DNA of 37,516 nt from positions 1 through 37,516 of the forward strand of contig JADHNJ010000023.1 of the NCBI GenBank assembly GCA_016779565.1, read 5' to 3'. The translations under genes and the position numbers were made by a program. Position 1 is the first letter of the stretch, and each line of letters opens with the position of its first letter. Of the stretch, positions 1 to 7,416 are shown piece after piece. The stretch is from Pseudomonadales bacterium (GTDB lineage: Bacteria; Pseudomonadota; Gammaproteobacteria; Pseudomonadales; Azotimanducaceae). The notes under the pieces are model-generated. The model was not told where the DNA came from, did no database searches, and worked only from the letters and a program-made list of their open reading frames with translations.

Positions 1-164
1 CCAAAGGGCGAGCCAGTTTTCGCAGGTTTCATTTTGCTGCGCCGACACCGTTCAGAACAATACTTGACCTGCTCCCAGTCCTTACGCCATTTTTTTCGCC
101 AAACGAAGGCTAACCCGCAATGGGCGCAATTTTTTTTCGGCAGCTGGAGCTTGTGGTGTGCCAT
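1..164 (-). CDS. DUF2256 family small Cys-rich protein (partial, 3' end outside window)
   Basis: I translated the minus strand from the ATG at 164-162 and obtained 54 residues with no stop before the window edge. The protein begins [20 protein letters not shown] and continues with a Trp/Lys-rich stretch and a second Cys pair (CSERCRR). Two CxxC/CxxxC pairs around an RKKW...W core are typical of the DUF2256 family, short (about 50-60 aa) presumed zinc-binding proteins of unknown function that are often found near photolyase/cryptochrome-like genes. The reading frame is nearly full length here, so only a few C-terminal residues should be missing. Its neighbours outside the window cannot be seen. 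Family assignment is fairly secure; function is unknown. Confidence 0.8.
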   Translation of the reverse strand, partial: MAHHKLQLPKKNCAHCGLAFVWRKKWRKDWEQVKYCSERCRRSKMKPAKTGSPF

Positions 165-541
165 TGGTGATTGCTGCTCCTAGGTGATTGGTGTTGCTTG
201 GCGCATATCGACAGCACGCTTTTCATCGCGATGCTGTCTGCGCTAGCCATCTCGCCAGTCATCTGCGCTAGTCAATTGACGCGTGCTTACCGCGATGACA
301 ATGAGACCAATTCGCTGCTAATGCACTGCTCTGTGATGATTTTTCGCAGCGCGATGCTCTAAGGTTATTCGCCATCTTAACCTATCGGGATCAGATGCTT
401 GGCTATCGTTACCTGACCCACATGCGTCTCAGAGAGCGTAAATTGATATTGGGCCGTCTCACGCTTGATTGGCTCGAGTACCTTGATCGCTGTATGATCG
501 AGTGCTTCTTTGGGTTAAGTGGTCGTTGAATTGGGATTAAT
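165..541. other. gene-free stretch between divergent DUF2256 gene and the next plus-strand gene
   Basis: No convincing coding region is visible. A 63-codon open frame (171-362) has no family resemblance, an unusual composition and no ribosome-binding site. The stretch holds three loosely similar 'gcgatg' patches near 229, 291 and 350, but no clear hairpin terminator or strong promoter. It must contain the promoters of the two flanking divergent genes; I cannot place them confidently. Confidence 0.4.
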
Positions 542-1081
542 ATGATAAGTCTCTCTGAATTTTTGCCAGAAATGATCGCAACAATTATTGGTGTTGCCCT
601 CGGTGGTATGGGTGCGCTTTATAACAGTCGACGGCAATTCAATGAAATGAAACGCAAACGAGCGCGAATCTTCCTCAAGAACTTGGAAAGCGAAATCAAA
701 GAAAATATGCAGCAGATTGAGGCTGCACTGCCGATATACCTTGATGCCGACCATGGCAGATCTTTTTTTCTCGGTACCATCGCTTGGTCCACTGCAACGA
801 CCAGGGGGGATTTAGCGGATGTATTGGGCATGGAACTGGCAGATTTGGTCGAGAACCAGTACAGGATCTTTTTTAAAATCCGTTATTACGTCGATCTAAT
901 GACGCGGCTATGGTTCACGACGCCTGAAGTTGATGGGCGCGGAGAGATCCAACAAGGATTCAACCGCCACATCGTGAGTAACTTGCAGGCAGCTATGGCA
1001 CATTTACCAGAAATTCAGCGAGCCATTGACGAGGCGAAGCAATCAATGGAAGCCAGCGAGTCTAAAACCGGTAAACTTTGA
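542..1081 (+). CDS. hypothetical membrane-anchored protein
   Basis: This 179-aa protein is not recognised. Residues about 8-27 form one hydrophobic, glycine-containing segment (IIGVALGGMGALY) followed at once by a basic stretch (RRQF...KRKRAR), so the N-terminus probably spans the inner membrane with the rest in the cytoplasm. Residues about 35-60 and 140-170 are charged and helical in character (coiled-coil-like). The middle part is mixed, with WFTTPEVDG as the most distinctive patch. The ATG at 542 has only a weak upstream GGGATT; an internal Met at residue 11 is an alternative but would delete part of the membrane helix. It ends 41 nt before nrdR and may be co-transcribed with it. Function unknown. 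Confidence 0.65.
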   Translation: MISLSEFLPEMIATIIGVALGGMGALYNSRRQFNEMKRKRARIFLKNLESEIKENMQQIEAALPIYLDADHGRSFFLGTIAWSTATTRGDLADVLGMELADLVENQYRIFFKIRYYVDLMTRLWFTTPEVDGRGEIQQGFNRHIVSNLQAAMAHLPEIQRAIDEAKQSMEASESKTGKL

Positions 1082-1122
1082 CAGTGATCCTAATGTAGCG
1101 ATTGGCCCAGGTGGGGTGGCGT

Positions 1123-1617
1123 ATGTTTTGCCCATTTTGCAGTCACAGCGAAACGAAAGTAAACGACAGTCGACTGGTGGCCGAAGGCCAGCAAGTGCGT
1201 CGCCGTCGAGAGTGTTTGGCCTGTGGCGAACGATTTACCTCTTTTGAATCAGCGGCGCTGATGATGCCCAGGGTAATTAAGTCCGATGGCACTCGAGAGC
1301 CTTTCGACGAAGAAAAATTGCGCTCAGGGTTGATGCGGGCCCTTGAGAAGCGACCCGTGAGTCTTGAAGGGGTCGAGGCAGTACTCATGCGCATCAAGAG
1401 CAACGTTCGCGCCACCGGAGAGCCGGAACTCAAGAGCCGGGCGCTAGGAGAGCTGGTGATGCGGGAGCTGAGAACGTTAGACGAAGTCGCTTATGTCCGA
1501 TTTGCGTCGGTTTACAGAAGCTTTCAAGATATCAGCGAGTTCAAGCGCGAAATCGATTCAATGGGTAAAGCTAAGCGAAAACCGCCAAAGAAAAAATCCC
1601 CGGTAGAGAAACAATGA
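1123..1617 (+). CDS. nrdR: transcriptional repressor NrdR
   Basis: NrdR is the zinc-ribbon/ATP-cone repressor that senses nucleotides and binds NrdR boxes upstream of ribonucleotide reductase genes. The N-terminal zinc ribbon is complete (Cys3, Cys6, Cys31, Cys34: CPFC...CLACG), followed by the basic RRRREC strand and an ATP-cone domain from about residue 47 ([13 protein letters not shown]). The protein is 164 aa, slightly longer than the usual ~150, because of a Lys/Pro-rich tail. I chose the ATG at 1123 because the family begins MxCPFC and AGGTGGGG lies just upstream; a TTG at 1102 would add seven unconserved residues. It is the first gene of a tight operon: ribD starts 1 nt after its stop. 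I saw no obvious NrdR boxes in this window. Confidence 0.96.
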   Translation: MFCPFCSHSETKVNDSRLVAEGQQVRRRRECLACGERFTSFESAALMMPRVIKSDGTREPFDEEKLRSGLMRALEKRPVSLEGVEAVLMRIKSNVRATGEPELKSRALGELVMRELRTLDEVAYVRFASVYRSFQDISEFKREIDSMGKAKRKPPKKKSPVEKQ

Positions 1618-1618
1618 A

Positions 1619-2698
1619 ATGGATGATCGACAGTTTCTAGCCAAGGCTTTCGCGTTGGCGCGCAAAGGACTTTACACTGCAGACCCAAATCCTAGGGTAG
1701 GCTGTGTGTTGGTTCGTGACGGCAGGGTTATTGCAGAGGGATATCATCGTCAGGCAGGGGAGCTGCACGCAGAGGCTAGTGCCTTAGTGAATGCCACCGA
1801 GTCAGTCGAAGGCGCGACCGCTTATGTGACCTTGGAACCTTGCAGCTATGAAGGGCGCACCCCTGCTTGCGCAAAGGCGCTGATCAATGCGGGTATTTGC
1901 CGGGTCGTTGCGGCAGCGGAAGATCCGCATCCGAAAAATCGCGGTGCCGGCTTTGACCTACTCGAATCGGCTGGCATAGAAGTGGTTCGATCTTTAGATC
2001 CATTATCGGCAGAAGCGTTAAACCCTGGGCACGTCAAAAACCATAGAGATGGCCTGCCCTTTACGCGACTTAAGCTCGCGGCAACGATAGATGGCTTTAC
2101 AGCGCTGCCGAACGGCGCGAGTCAATGGATCACCAGCCCAGCAGCACGGCTAGATGTGCAGAGGCTTCGCGCTCGTAGCTCTGCGATTGTAACCGGCGCC
2201 AACACGGTGTTGGTCGATGATCCAGCGTTAACTGTTCGCGACCCTGCCATTGATCCTGTCGCCAGTGATTTGATCCTGGCACGTCCAAAACCGGTTTATG
2301 TATTGGATTCGAACGCCCGAACCACTTCATCGCACCAGGTTTTTCAAAACCCTAGGGCAGTGCAAGTTTGTGCTGCAGGCACTAAACCAAGTCACAGTGA
2401 AGCGCTTGTGATACCCGCCGATCAAAAGGGCCGTATCGATTTGACACATTTTTTTAGATCACTAGCACAATCTGGGGCCCTAGAGGTGCTGGTGGAATGC
2501 GGCCCGGTGCTCGCCGGCGCCGTTATGGAAGCTGGGTTAGTTGATGAATTAATTGTTTACCTAGCGCCTAAGTTCATGGGCCAAGGCTTGCCGTTACTTC
2601 AGCTACCAGAAGTTGCTAAGATGTCGGAGGTTCGCAGCTGGCGAATCGCCGAGTCCCGTCGGGTCGGAGAGGATCTAAAACTAACGCTAAAACCTTAG
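1619..2698 (+). CDS. ribD: bifunctional riboflavin deaminase/reductase RibD
   Basis: RibD catalyses two consecutive cytosolic steps of riboflavin synthesis: deamination of the GTP-derived diaminopyrimidine and NADPH reduction of its ribosyl chain. The deaminase domain (about 1-145) shows the zinc and catalytic residues His50-Ala-Glu52, Cys75 and Cys84 (HAEASAL, PCSYEGRTPAC). The reductase domain (about 148-359) starts FTRLKLAATIDG and has the later VECGPVLAGAVMEAGLVDE motif. At 359 aa it is full length. The ATG at 1619 is 1 nt after the nrdR stop codon, implying translational coupling. The order nrdR-ribD-ribH matches E. coli. Confidence 0.96.
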   Translation: MDDRQFLAKAFALARKGLYTADPNPRVGCVLVRDGRVIAEGYHRQAGELHAEASALVNATESVEGATAYVTLEPCSYEGRTPACAKALINAGICRVVAAAEDPHPKNRGAGFDLLESAGIEVVRSLDPLSAEALNPGHVKNHRDGLPFTRLKLAATIDGFTALPNGASQWITSPAARLDVQRLRARSSAIVTGANTVLVDDPALTVRDPAIDPVASDLILARPKPVYVLDSNARTTSSHQVFQNPRAVQVCAAGTKPSHSEALVIPADQKGRIDLTHFFRSLAQSGALEVLVECGPVLAGAVMEAGLVDELIVYLAPKFMGQGLPLLQLPEVAKMSEVRSWRIAESRRVGEDLKLTLKP

Positions 2699-2728
2699 GC
2701 AGGCTGTTGCTTAAGATAGGATAAAAGC

Positions 2729-3196
2729 ATGTCTCGAATTATTGAAGGAGATTTAGTCGCAACGACCTCCGGGATCACCTTGGTCGTAGCCAGATTTAAT
2801 GAGCTTATCGTTGACAACTTGCTAAGCGGCGCGATTGCCACCCTCAAGCGTCACGGTGTTCAAGAAAAATGTCTCACCGTTGTCAAAGTGCCGGGCGCCT
2901 TTGAAATACCCTTGGCTGCCCAATTAGCCGCCGAGCAGGCTGATTGCGCTGCGGTTATAACTTTGGGAGCGGTGATTCGAGGCGGCACACCGCATTTTGA
3001 TTATGTCGCCGGACAAGTAGCCAGCGGCGTTAATACCGTCGCATTAAAGACCGGTAAGCCGGTGATCTTTGGGGTGCTTACCACCGATACTATTGAGCAA
3101 GCCATTGAGCGTTCTGGCACCAAAGCGGGCAACAAAGGGTCAGACGCCGCAATGGCGGCACTTGAGATGATCAATCTCATCAGAAAATTGGTATGA
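2729..3196 (+). CDS. ribH: 6,7-dimethyl-8-ribityllumazine synthase
   Basis: Lumazine synthase condenses the RibD-pathway pyrimidine with 3,4-dihydroxy-2-butanone 4-phosphate to make the direct precursor of riboflavin, usually in an icosahedral or pentameric assembly. Family hallmarks are VPGAFEIP (residues 54-61) and [15 protein letters not shown] with the catalytic His at about residue 89. Length 155 aa is standard. It follows ribD after 30 nt, with GGATAA in front of the ATG. Its last bases overlap the nusB start by 4 nt (ATGA). Riboflavin synthase (ribE) and ribB are not in this window, as in E. coli where they map elsewhere. Confidence 0.97.
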   Translation: MSRIIEGDLVATTSGITLVVARFNELIVDNLLSGAIATLKRHGVQEKCLTVVKVPGAFEIPLAAQLAAEQADCAAVITLGAVIRGGTPHFDYVAGQVASGVNTVALKTGKPVIFGVLTTDTIEQAIERSGTKAGNKGSDAAMAALEMINLIRKLV

Positions 3197-3633
3197 AATC
3201 CTCCTCCTCGGCCCGGCATAGAGCCCGCAAGCTCGCTGTTCAAGCCTTATATCAAACTCAGTACGTCAGCACATCGCCATCAAAGGTCATCGAAGAGTTC
3301 ATCGAGGATAATGATTTAAAGCGCGCTGACATCGATTATTTTAAGGTGCTTGTCATGGGCGCTACAAAACATCAAGCGTCACTCTGGCAGGCGATAGAAC
3401 CTTTATTGGATCGGGATGGCGATGACATCGATTCGGTTGAACGCAGTATCTTGCTGGTCGGCGCCTACGAGCTGCGAGAGCATATTGAGGTACCCTTTCG
3501 GGTTGTGATTTCGGAAGCCATAGATATCGCCAAAATATTTGGCGCCACCGACAGTTATAAGTATGTCAATTCTATTCTCGACCGTTTGTCAGTGGATTTT
3601 CGAGCGGTTGAGACCTCGGTCGCAGGGCCCTAA
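3193..3633 (+). CDS. nusB: transcription antitermination factor NusB
   Basis: NusB is the small all-helical RNA-binding protein that pairs with NusE (S10) on boxA RNA during rRNA antitermination. The N-terminus [16 protein letters not shown] is diagnostic, and the C-terminal part contains the conserved [12 protein letters not shown] and [17 protein letters not shown] segments. Length 146 aa is normal. The start ATG overlaps the ribH stop (4 nt), and its stop overlaps the thiL start (TAATG), so the three genes are almost certainly translated as one unit. Confidence 0.97.
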   Translation: MKSSSSARHRARKLAVQALYQTQYVSTSPSKVIEEFIEDNDLKRADIDYFKVLVMGATKHQASLWQAIEPLLDRDGDDIDSVERSILLVGAYELREHIEVPFRVVISEAIDIAKIFGATDSYKYVNSILDRLSVDFRAVETSVAGP

Positions 3634-4604
3634 TGACCCTGTCTGAGTTCGACATTATCGAGCGCTATTTTGCCCCCCTGGGGAATTTTCGTGGACCTGC
3701 TGTCAGACTTGGACCAGGAGACGATTGTGCGGTAATCATGCCGCCATCCAACGAGCAACTCTGCGTATCGTCCGATACGTTTATCGAGGGCACCCATTTC
3801 CCGGTTGATGCGCCAGCGGCCATGACGGCTCGACGGACCTTGGCTGCGGCTCTCAGTGACCTTGCGGCAATGGGCAGCAAGCCTCTCGCGGTCACCGGTG
3901 CGCTTACGCTGGCTAGCGTCTCACCGGAGTGGCTCGAAGAGTTTGCCAATGCGTTGGGTAACTGTATTTCGGTTTGGCAGAGCCCTTTAGTGGGCGGCAA
4001 CATTAGCCGGGGTGAGGCTTTGTCAATTACCTGGACCGTCATGGGTTCGTTGCCGCAAGAGCAGTTTATCAGTCGAAGCGGAGCAACCGAGCCGTCGGAT
4101 ATATTTGTTAGTGGCTGGCCAGGAAGGGCGGGACTGGCATTGCAAAGGCGCCTCGCGGGACAACAATGTAGCAAAAAAATTGCGCAACACTATGAAGCAC
4201 CCGAGCCCCGGCTGGAATTGGGGCAGCATCTCCGAGGGTTGGCCTCTGCAATGATTGATGTTTCTGATGGTCTGTTAGCGGATTTGAATCATATATTAGT
4301 GGCTAGCGACGTAGGCGCCGAGATTGATCTCTCGTCCTTTAACTTCGATCAGGCTTTGGTCGCTGAAGCCGGCGATGAGGTGCTTGCTCGGCGATTGACT
4401 CTGACGGCGGGTGATGACTACGAATTGTGTTTTGTTGCACCGCCCGAACATCGCACCACCATCGCAGATCTGTCTAAGCAACTTGACTTGCCACTCACAA
4501 AAATTGGTCAAACGAAGGCAGCGAAGGGCCTAACATTTTGTCACCCGCCCGAGGGCATGTTGATGGAGCCACTGCTGTTGCAATCGGGTTACCAGCATTT
4601 CTAA
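3633..4604 (+). CDS. thiL: thiamine-monophosphate kinase
   Basis: ThiL phosphorylates thiamine monophosphate to the cofactor thiamine diphosphate. It belongs to the PurM/AIR-synthase-like ATP-binding fold. Visible hallmarks are the glycine/aspartate loop GPGDDCAV (residues 28-34), the SDTFIEGTHF segment, AAALSDLAAMGSKP, and the C-terminal DVSDGLLADLNH and LTAGDDYELCF motifs. Length 323 aa is as expected. It overlaps nusB and pgpA by 1 nt each (TAATG junctions). The product is the cofactor needed by two enzymes in this window, Dxs and the ThDP enzyme at 28046, although operon linkage here is with pgpA/nusB. Confidence 0.96.
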   Translation: MTLSEFDIIERYFAPLGNFRGPAVRLGPGDDCAVIMPPSNEQLCVSSDTFIEGTHFPVDAPAAMTARRTLAAALSDLAAMGSKPLAVTGALTLASVSPEWLEEFANALGNCISVWQSPLVGGNISRGEALSITWTVMGSLPQEQFISRSGATEPSDIFVSGWPGRAGLALQRRLAGQQCSKKIAQHYEAPEPRLELGQHLRGLASAMIDVSDGLLADLNHILVASDVGAEIDLSSFNFDQALVAEAGDEVLARRLTLTAGDDYELCFVAPPEHRTTIADLSKQLDLPLTKIGQTKAAKGLTFCHPPEGMLMEPLLLQSGYQHF

Positions 4605-5092
4605 TGAAACCGACTTTCCCTGACCTTATTGGTAGTCCTACGCTCATGATTGCCCTTGGTTTTGGGTCTGGGCTAGCAAAATGGGCGCCGGGCACATTGG
4701 GTAGCGTTGTTGGGTTAGGCCTGTATTTGTCGCTATCGTTGTTGCCTGTCGCCGCTTACTTAGGGTTGGTAGCCTTGGCAGGTCTACTGGGTATTTGGAT
4801 TTGTGCGCGCGCCGCCAAGGTCATGCAACAAAAGGATCCGAGTGCGATCGTCTGGGATGAAATAGTTGGGATCTGGTGCGCACTGATCTGGGTGCCAATC
4901 GAACCCTTTTGGCTATTACTCGCCTTCGGGCTATTTCGATGCCTAGATATTGCAAAGCCGGGACCAATAGGATGGCTCGATAGACGCTTAACCGGTGGTG
5001 TTGGGATTATGGCTGACGATGTAGTCGCCGGCATCTTGACTTGTTTGATGGTGCATGGCGCGATGTTGGGTGTCTCGATTTTGGCCGTTTGA
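4604..5092 (+). CDS. pgpA: phosphatidylglycerophosphatase A
   Basis: PgpA removes the phosphate from phosphatidylglycerol phosphate at the inner membrane to give phosphatidylglycerol. The family signature FGSGLAKWAPGTLGS is present near the N-terminus, followed by hydrophobic segments, and the catalytic-region motif IVWDEIVGIW with an Asp/Glu pair lies mid-protein. The end shows the family's DDVVAG pattern. The ATG at 4604 shares a base with the thiL stop (TAATG). An open frame continues upstream to 4538, but those residues overlap thiL and are not family-like. The 162-aa length matches the family. It is the last gene of the housekeeping operon; a 78-nt gap follows. Confidence 0.94.
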   Translation: MKPTFPDLIGSPTLMIALGFGSGLAKWAPGTLGSVVGLGLYLSLSLLPVAAYLGLVALAGLLGIWICARAAKVMQQKDPSAIVWDEIVGIWCALIWVPIEPFWLLLAFGLFRCLDIAKPGPIGWLDRRLTGGVGIMADDVVAGILTCLMVHGAMLGVSILAV

Positions 5093-5110
5093 GGCGGATG
5101 CTCGTGCGTA

Positions 5111-5136
5111 TTGTCAAACAATCCGAACAATGACAA
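5111..5136. promoter_or_regulatory. possible operator: TTGTCA / TGACAA inverted half-sites
   Basis: TTGTCA (5111-5116) and its exact reverse complement TGACAA (5131-5136) are separated by 14 nt in the short gap between pgpA and the glyoxalase-like gene. The same hexamers form the core of the stronger palindrome at 9769-9791, although with a different spacing (5 nt). It could be a regulator site at the head of the catabolic block, or chance; six-base half-sites are weak evidence. Confidence 0.2.
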
Positions 5137-5170
5137 GGTAGTCGCTTTTGAGTGTCGCTAGGAAAGCATC

Positions 5171-5950
5171 ATGAAAATTCATCAGAACTATACCTATAAC
5201 GATTTAAGAAACTTTAGCTACATTCTCGAGCTGGCCAACGGTGATGCGATCGTCTTAGATCCTTGGGATGCGGAGGCAACAGCTAAGGCTGTTGCCGATC
5301 TTGGGCTCTCACTGAAAACCATTATTAATACCCATGAGCATTGGGATCATACCCGAGGCAACGAGGCCTTGGTTGAACAAACCGGTTGTGAGGTTTGGGC
5401 GCATGAAAATGGCAAAGGAAAGATCCCTGGAATGACTCGGTCTCTCAAAGCTGGAGAAGTGATTGACCTCGAGCCAGAGGTCACCATGGCGGTGCTTGAC
5501 ACGCCCGGCCATACTTTTGCGCACCTTTGCTTTTTAATTACCCAGGGGGGCAATCCAGAGGCAGTTTTCACAGGGGACACATTGTTTAACGCCGGCGTTG
5601 GCAATTGTCACAATGGCGGCAGCCCAGAGGCGCTCTATGAAACCATTGCCGCTCAGTTTCATACCCTTGATGACGGAGTAACGGTCTACCCGGGACACGA
5701 TTATTTAGAGAACAACTTGAAGTTCACCTTACACCTTGAAGCGAGTAACGTCGTTGCTGCTGATTGGTTGAAGCAAGTCGAGGGTAATGACCCGGGTAAG
5801 AATCCCATCACCACAACAATTGGCGACGAACGATCTATTAATACTTTTTTTAGATTGGGCAGTGCCGAGATCAAGCGTTCGCTAGAAATGCCAGATGCTG
5901 ATGACAGCGCAACGTTTTTAGCGCTGCGCCATCGGCGTAATAGCTGGTAG
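5171..5950 (+). CDS. metallo-beta-lactamase-fold hydrolase, glyoxalase II type
   Basis: This 259-aa cytoplasmic protein carries the complete two-metal ligand set of hydroxyacylglutathione hydrolases: His55, His57, Asp59, His60 (THEHWDH), His114 (TPGHT), Asp136 (FTGDTLF) and His176 (YPGHDY). The patterns FTGDTLFNAGVGNC and YPGHDYLENNLKF are closer to glyoxalase II than to lactonases or beta-lactamases, so a thioester of glutathione or a related thiol is the likely substrate. It is preceded by AGGAAAG and an ATG at 5171. No gloA partner is adjacent, although two VOC-fold proteins lie downstream. It is the first gene of the oxidative block and could belong to it or be independent. Confidence 0.85.
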   Translation: MKIHQNYTYNDLRNFSYILELANGDAIVLDPWDAEATAKAVADLGLSLKTIINTHEHWDHTRGNEALVEQTGCEVWAHENGKGKIPGMTRSLKAGEVIDLEPEVTMAVLDTPGHTFAHLCFLITQGGNPEAVFTGDTLFNAGVGNCHNGGSPEALYETIAAQFHTLDDGVTVYPGHDYLENNLKFTLHLEASNVVAADWLKQVEGNDPGKNPITTTIGDERSINTFFRLGSAEIKRSLEMPDADDSATFLALRHRRNSW

Positions 5951-5981
5951 GTTTAATCTGTCTTTGAGCAAGGGTGGCACG

Positions 5982-6746
5982 ATGAAGTCGGTTTGTTTAG
6001 TTTTAGGCGCGGGTGCTGGCATCGGCGCGACCGTAGGCGCTCGCTTTGCGGGTGCTGGTTATCACGCCGTTTTGTGTCGTCGAAGCGATCAAGCTGGATT
6101 AGATCGCTCCGTAGAAGCGATTGTTGCCGCGGGGGGCTCAGCGACGGGCTTTTTAATGAACGCGGTCGAGCCTGAATCCATAGAACATCGGGTTGCCCAA
6201 GTTGAAGCCGAGATTGGGCCGATTGACACCGTTGTTTATAACTTGGGTGCCCAAATTGGCTCGAGAAAGTTACAAGATACTTCGTATAAAGCGTTTGAAA
6301 TGGGCTGGCAAATGGCAACTTTCGGTCTGTTCCGATTAGCACAAGCGGTCGTGCCTGCAATGCGCGTTCGAGGTCAAGGCAATTTTCTCGTGACCTCAGC
6401 GACAGCTGCTGTTCGAGGTAATAGCGGCCAACATTCCCATGCGGCAGCGATGGGTGGTCGTCGAATGCTGTGCCAATCTTTGAACGCAGAATTGGCCAGC
6501 GAAGGGATTCATGTAGCGCATATTATTATCGATGGTGCCGTTGATGCCCCGGATACGCTCGGCAAAATGCTAGGCCCCGAACGATTTCAGGCGCTTCGAG
6601 AGTCGAAGGGTATGGCCAACGACGGGCTTATGTTGCCCGAAAAAATCGCTGATACTTACCTTCATTTAGCGCAACAACACCGATCGGTTTGGACACACGA
6701 ATTAGACCTTCGGGCATTCTCAGATCAAGCTTGGTGGAATCACTGA
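5982..6746 (+). CDS. SDR-family protein with atypical active site
   Basis: This 254-aa Rossmann-fold protein has a nucleotide loop GAGAGIG at residues 9-15 and an overall SDR layout (VVYNLGA replacing NNAG at about 85-90, VTSATAAVRG at about 137-146, GIHVAHIIIDGAVD at about 175-188). The usual catalytic Tyr-x-x-x-Lys is not visible: the aligned stretch reads HSHAAAMGGRR, with His153 and Met157 where Tyr and Lys would be expected. It most resembles the SDR subgroup with 'HVAHVVIDG' signatures, which often deviates at the Tyr. Start at ATG 5982 with AAGGGTGG upstream; an in-frame TTG at 5964 is less likely. It sits 31 nt after the glyoxalase-like gene. The substrate is unknown and it may be catalytically atypical. 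Confidence 0.82.
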   Translation: MKSVCLVLGAGAGIGATVGARFAGAGYHAVLCRRSDQAGLDRSVEAIVAAGGSATGFLMNAVEPESIEHRVAQVEAEIGPIDTVVYNLGAQIGSRKLQDTSYKAFEMGWQMATFGLFRLAQAVVPAMRVRGQGNFLVTSATAAVRGNSGQHSHAAAMGGRRMLCQSLNAELASEGIHVAHIIIDGAVDAPDTLGKMLGPERFQALRESKGMANDGLMLPEKIADTYLHLAQQHRSVWTHELDLRAFSDQAWWNH

Positions 6747-6823
6747 AGCATCGAGTCGGCGAGCGCTGGCTAAATCCACCATGAGACGGTGCTGACAAGC
6801 ATCCAAATAAGGGCGGACTTCCC

Positions 6824-7333
6824 ATGCAAGAGGACTTGATCGTGACGTTTGTTGGTAATGACCGCCCGGGCATTGTGCAAGAGATGAGTGCCGAGGTGAG
6901 TGCCTTAGGAGGCAATTGGCTGGAAAGCCAGATGAGTCGGATGGCTGGAAAATTTGCGGGTGTTGCCCGCATTTCGATTGATGTCGAGCAGGTCGAGGCG
7001 CTTTCTGAGGGGTTAACCGCCATCTCCGGTTTGTCGATTTTGTTGGAACGGGCGGAGCCAAGCCCCGACGATGTCATGGCCTTGGCCTTCACGCTGAGTA
7101 TCATCGGCCCTGACCGTCCCGGTATTATGAGCGAAGTCACAACCGCCTTGGTAAGCAACCAGGTAAATCTGGCAGAGGTTGCGACCCGGGTAGGCCCTGC
7201 TCCCATGACTGGAGACCAGACATTTTTCGCGGAGGTGAATATTTTAGTGCCCGAAGGCGTGCCCATGGTCTCTCTAGAAAATGCGTTGCAGCGGATCGCG
7301 GACGATCTAGCGGTGGATATTCGATTCGAATGA
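6824..7333 (+). CDS. double-ACT-domain protein, GcvR-like
   Basis: The 169-aa protein contains two ACT domains, each opening with the ligand-loop motif: VGNDRPGIVQE (about 10-20) and IGPDRPGIMSE (about 91-101). This is the architecture of GcvR, the accessory repressor of the glycine cleavage operon in E. coli, which acts by binding GcvA rather than DNA. No DNA-binding domain is present. An AGGGCGG ribosome site precedes the ATG at 6824. No gcvA or gcvTHP genes are in the window, so the partner is unknown; in this position it may sense an amino acid or other small metabolite. The symbol gcvR is not assigned because orthology cannot be shown here. Confidence 0.85.
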   Translation: MQEDLIVTFVGNDRPGIVQEMSAEVSALGGNWLESQMSRMAGKFAGVARISIDVEQVEALSEGLTAISGLSILLERAEPSPDDVMALAFTLSIIGPDRPGIMSEVTTALVSNQVNLAEVATRVGPAPMTGDQTFFAEVNILVPEGVPMVSLENALQRIADDLAVDIRFE

Positions 7334-7416
7334 TCCGTTTAAAGTTAACGACTAATCGTTGGGTCGGTATTTTTCTTTAGAGCGCTTAAAAACAAAAATT
7401 CTAGGGGCAAAACCAC

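Noticed and set aside
171-362. 63-codon plus-strand frame after the DUF2256 gene.
   Set aside because: No ribosome site, no family features and odd composition; likely chance.
2699-2728. Absence of ribE and ribB between ribD and ribH looked like a broken riboflavin operon.
   Set aside because: E. coli has the same nrdR-ribD-ribH-nusB-thiL-pgpA order with ribE and ribB elsewhere, and stand-alone ribA is found at 15387.
3665-4174. Long antisense frame (169 codons) opposite thiL.
   Set aside because: Shadow of a well-supported gene; composition and lack of motifs give no support.
6628-7266. 212-codon antisense frame opposite the GcvR-like gene.
   Set aside because: Fully covered by the supported plus-strand ACT protein; no motifs of its own.
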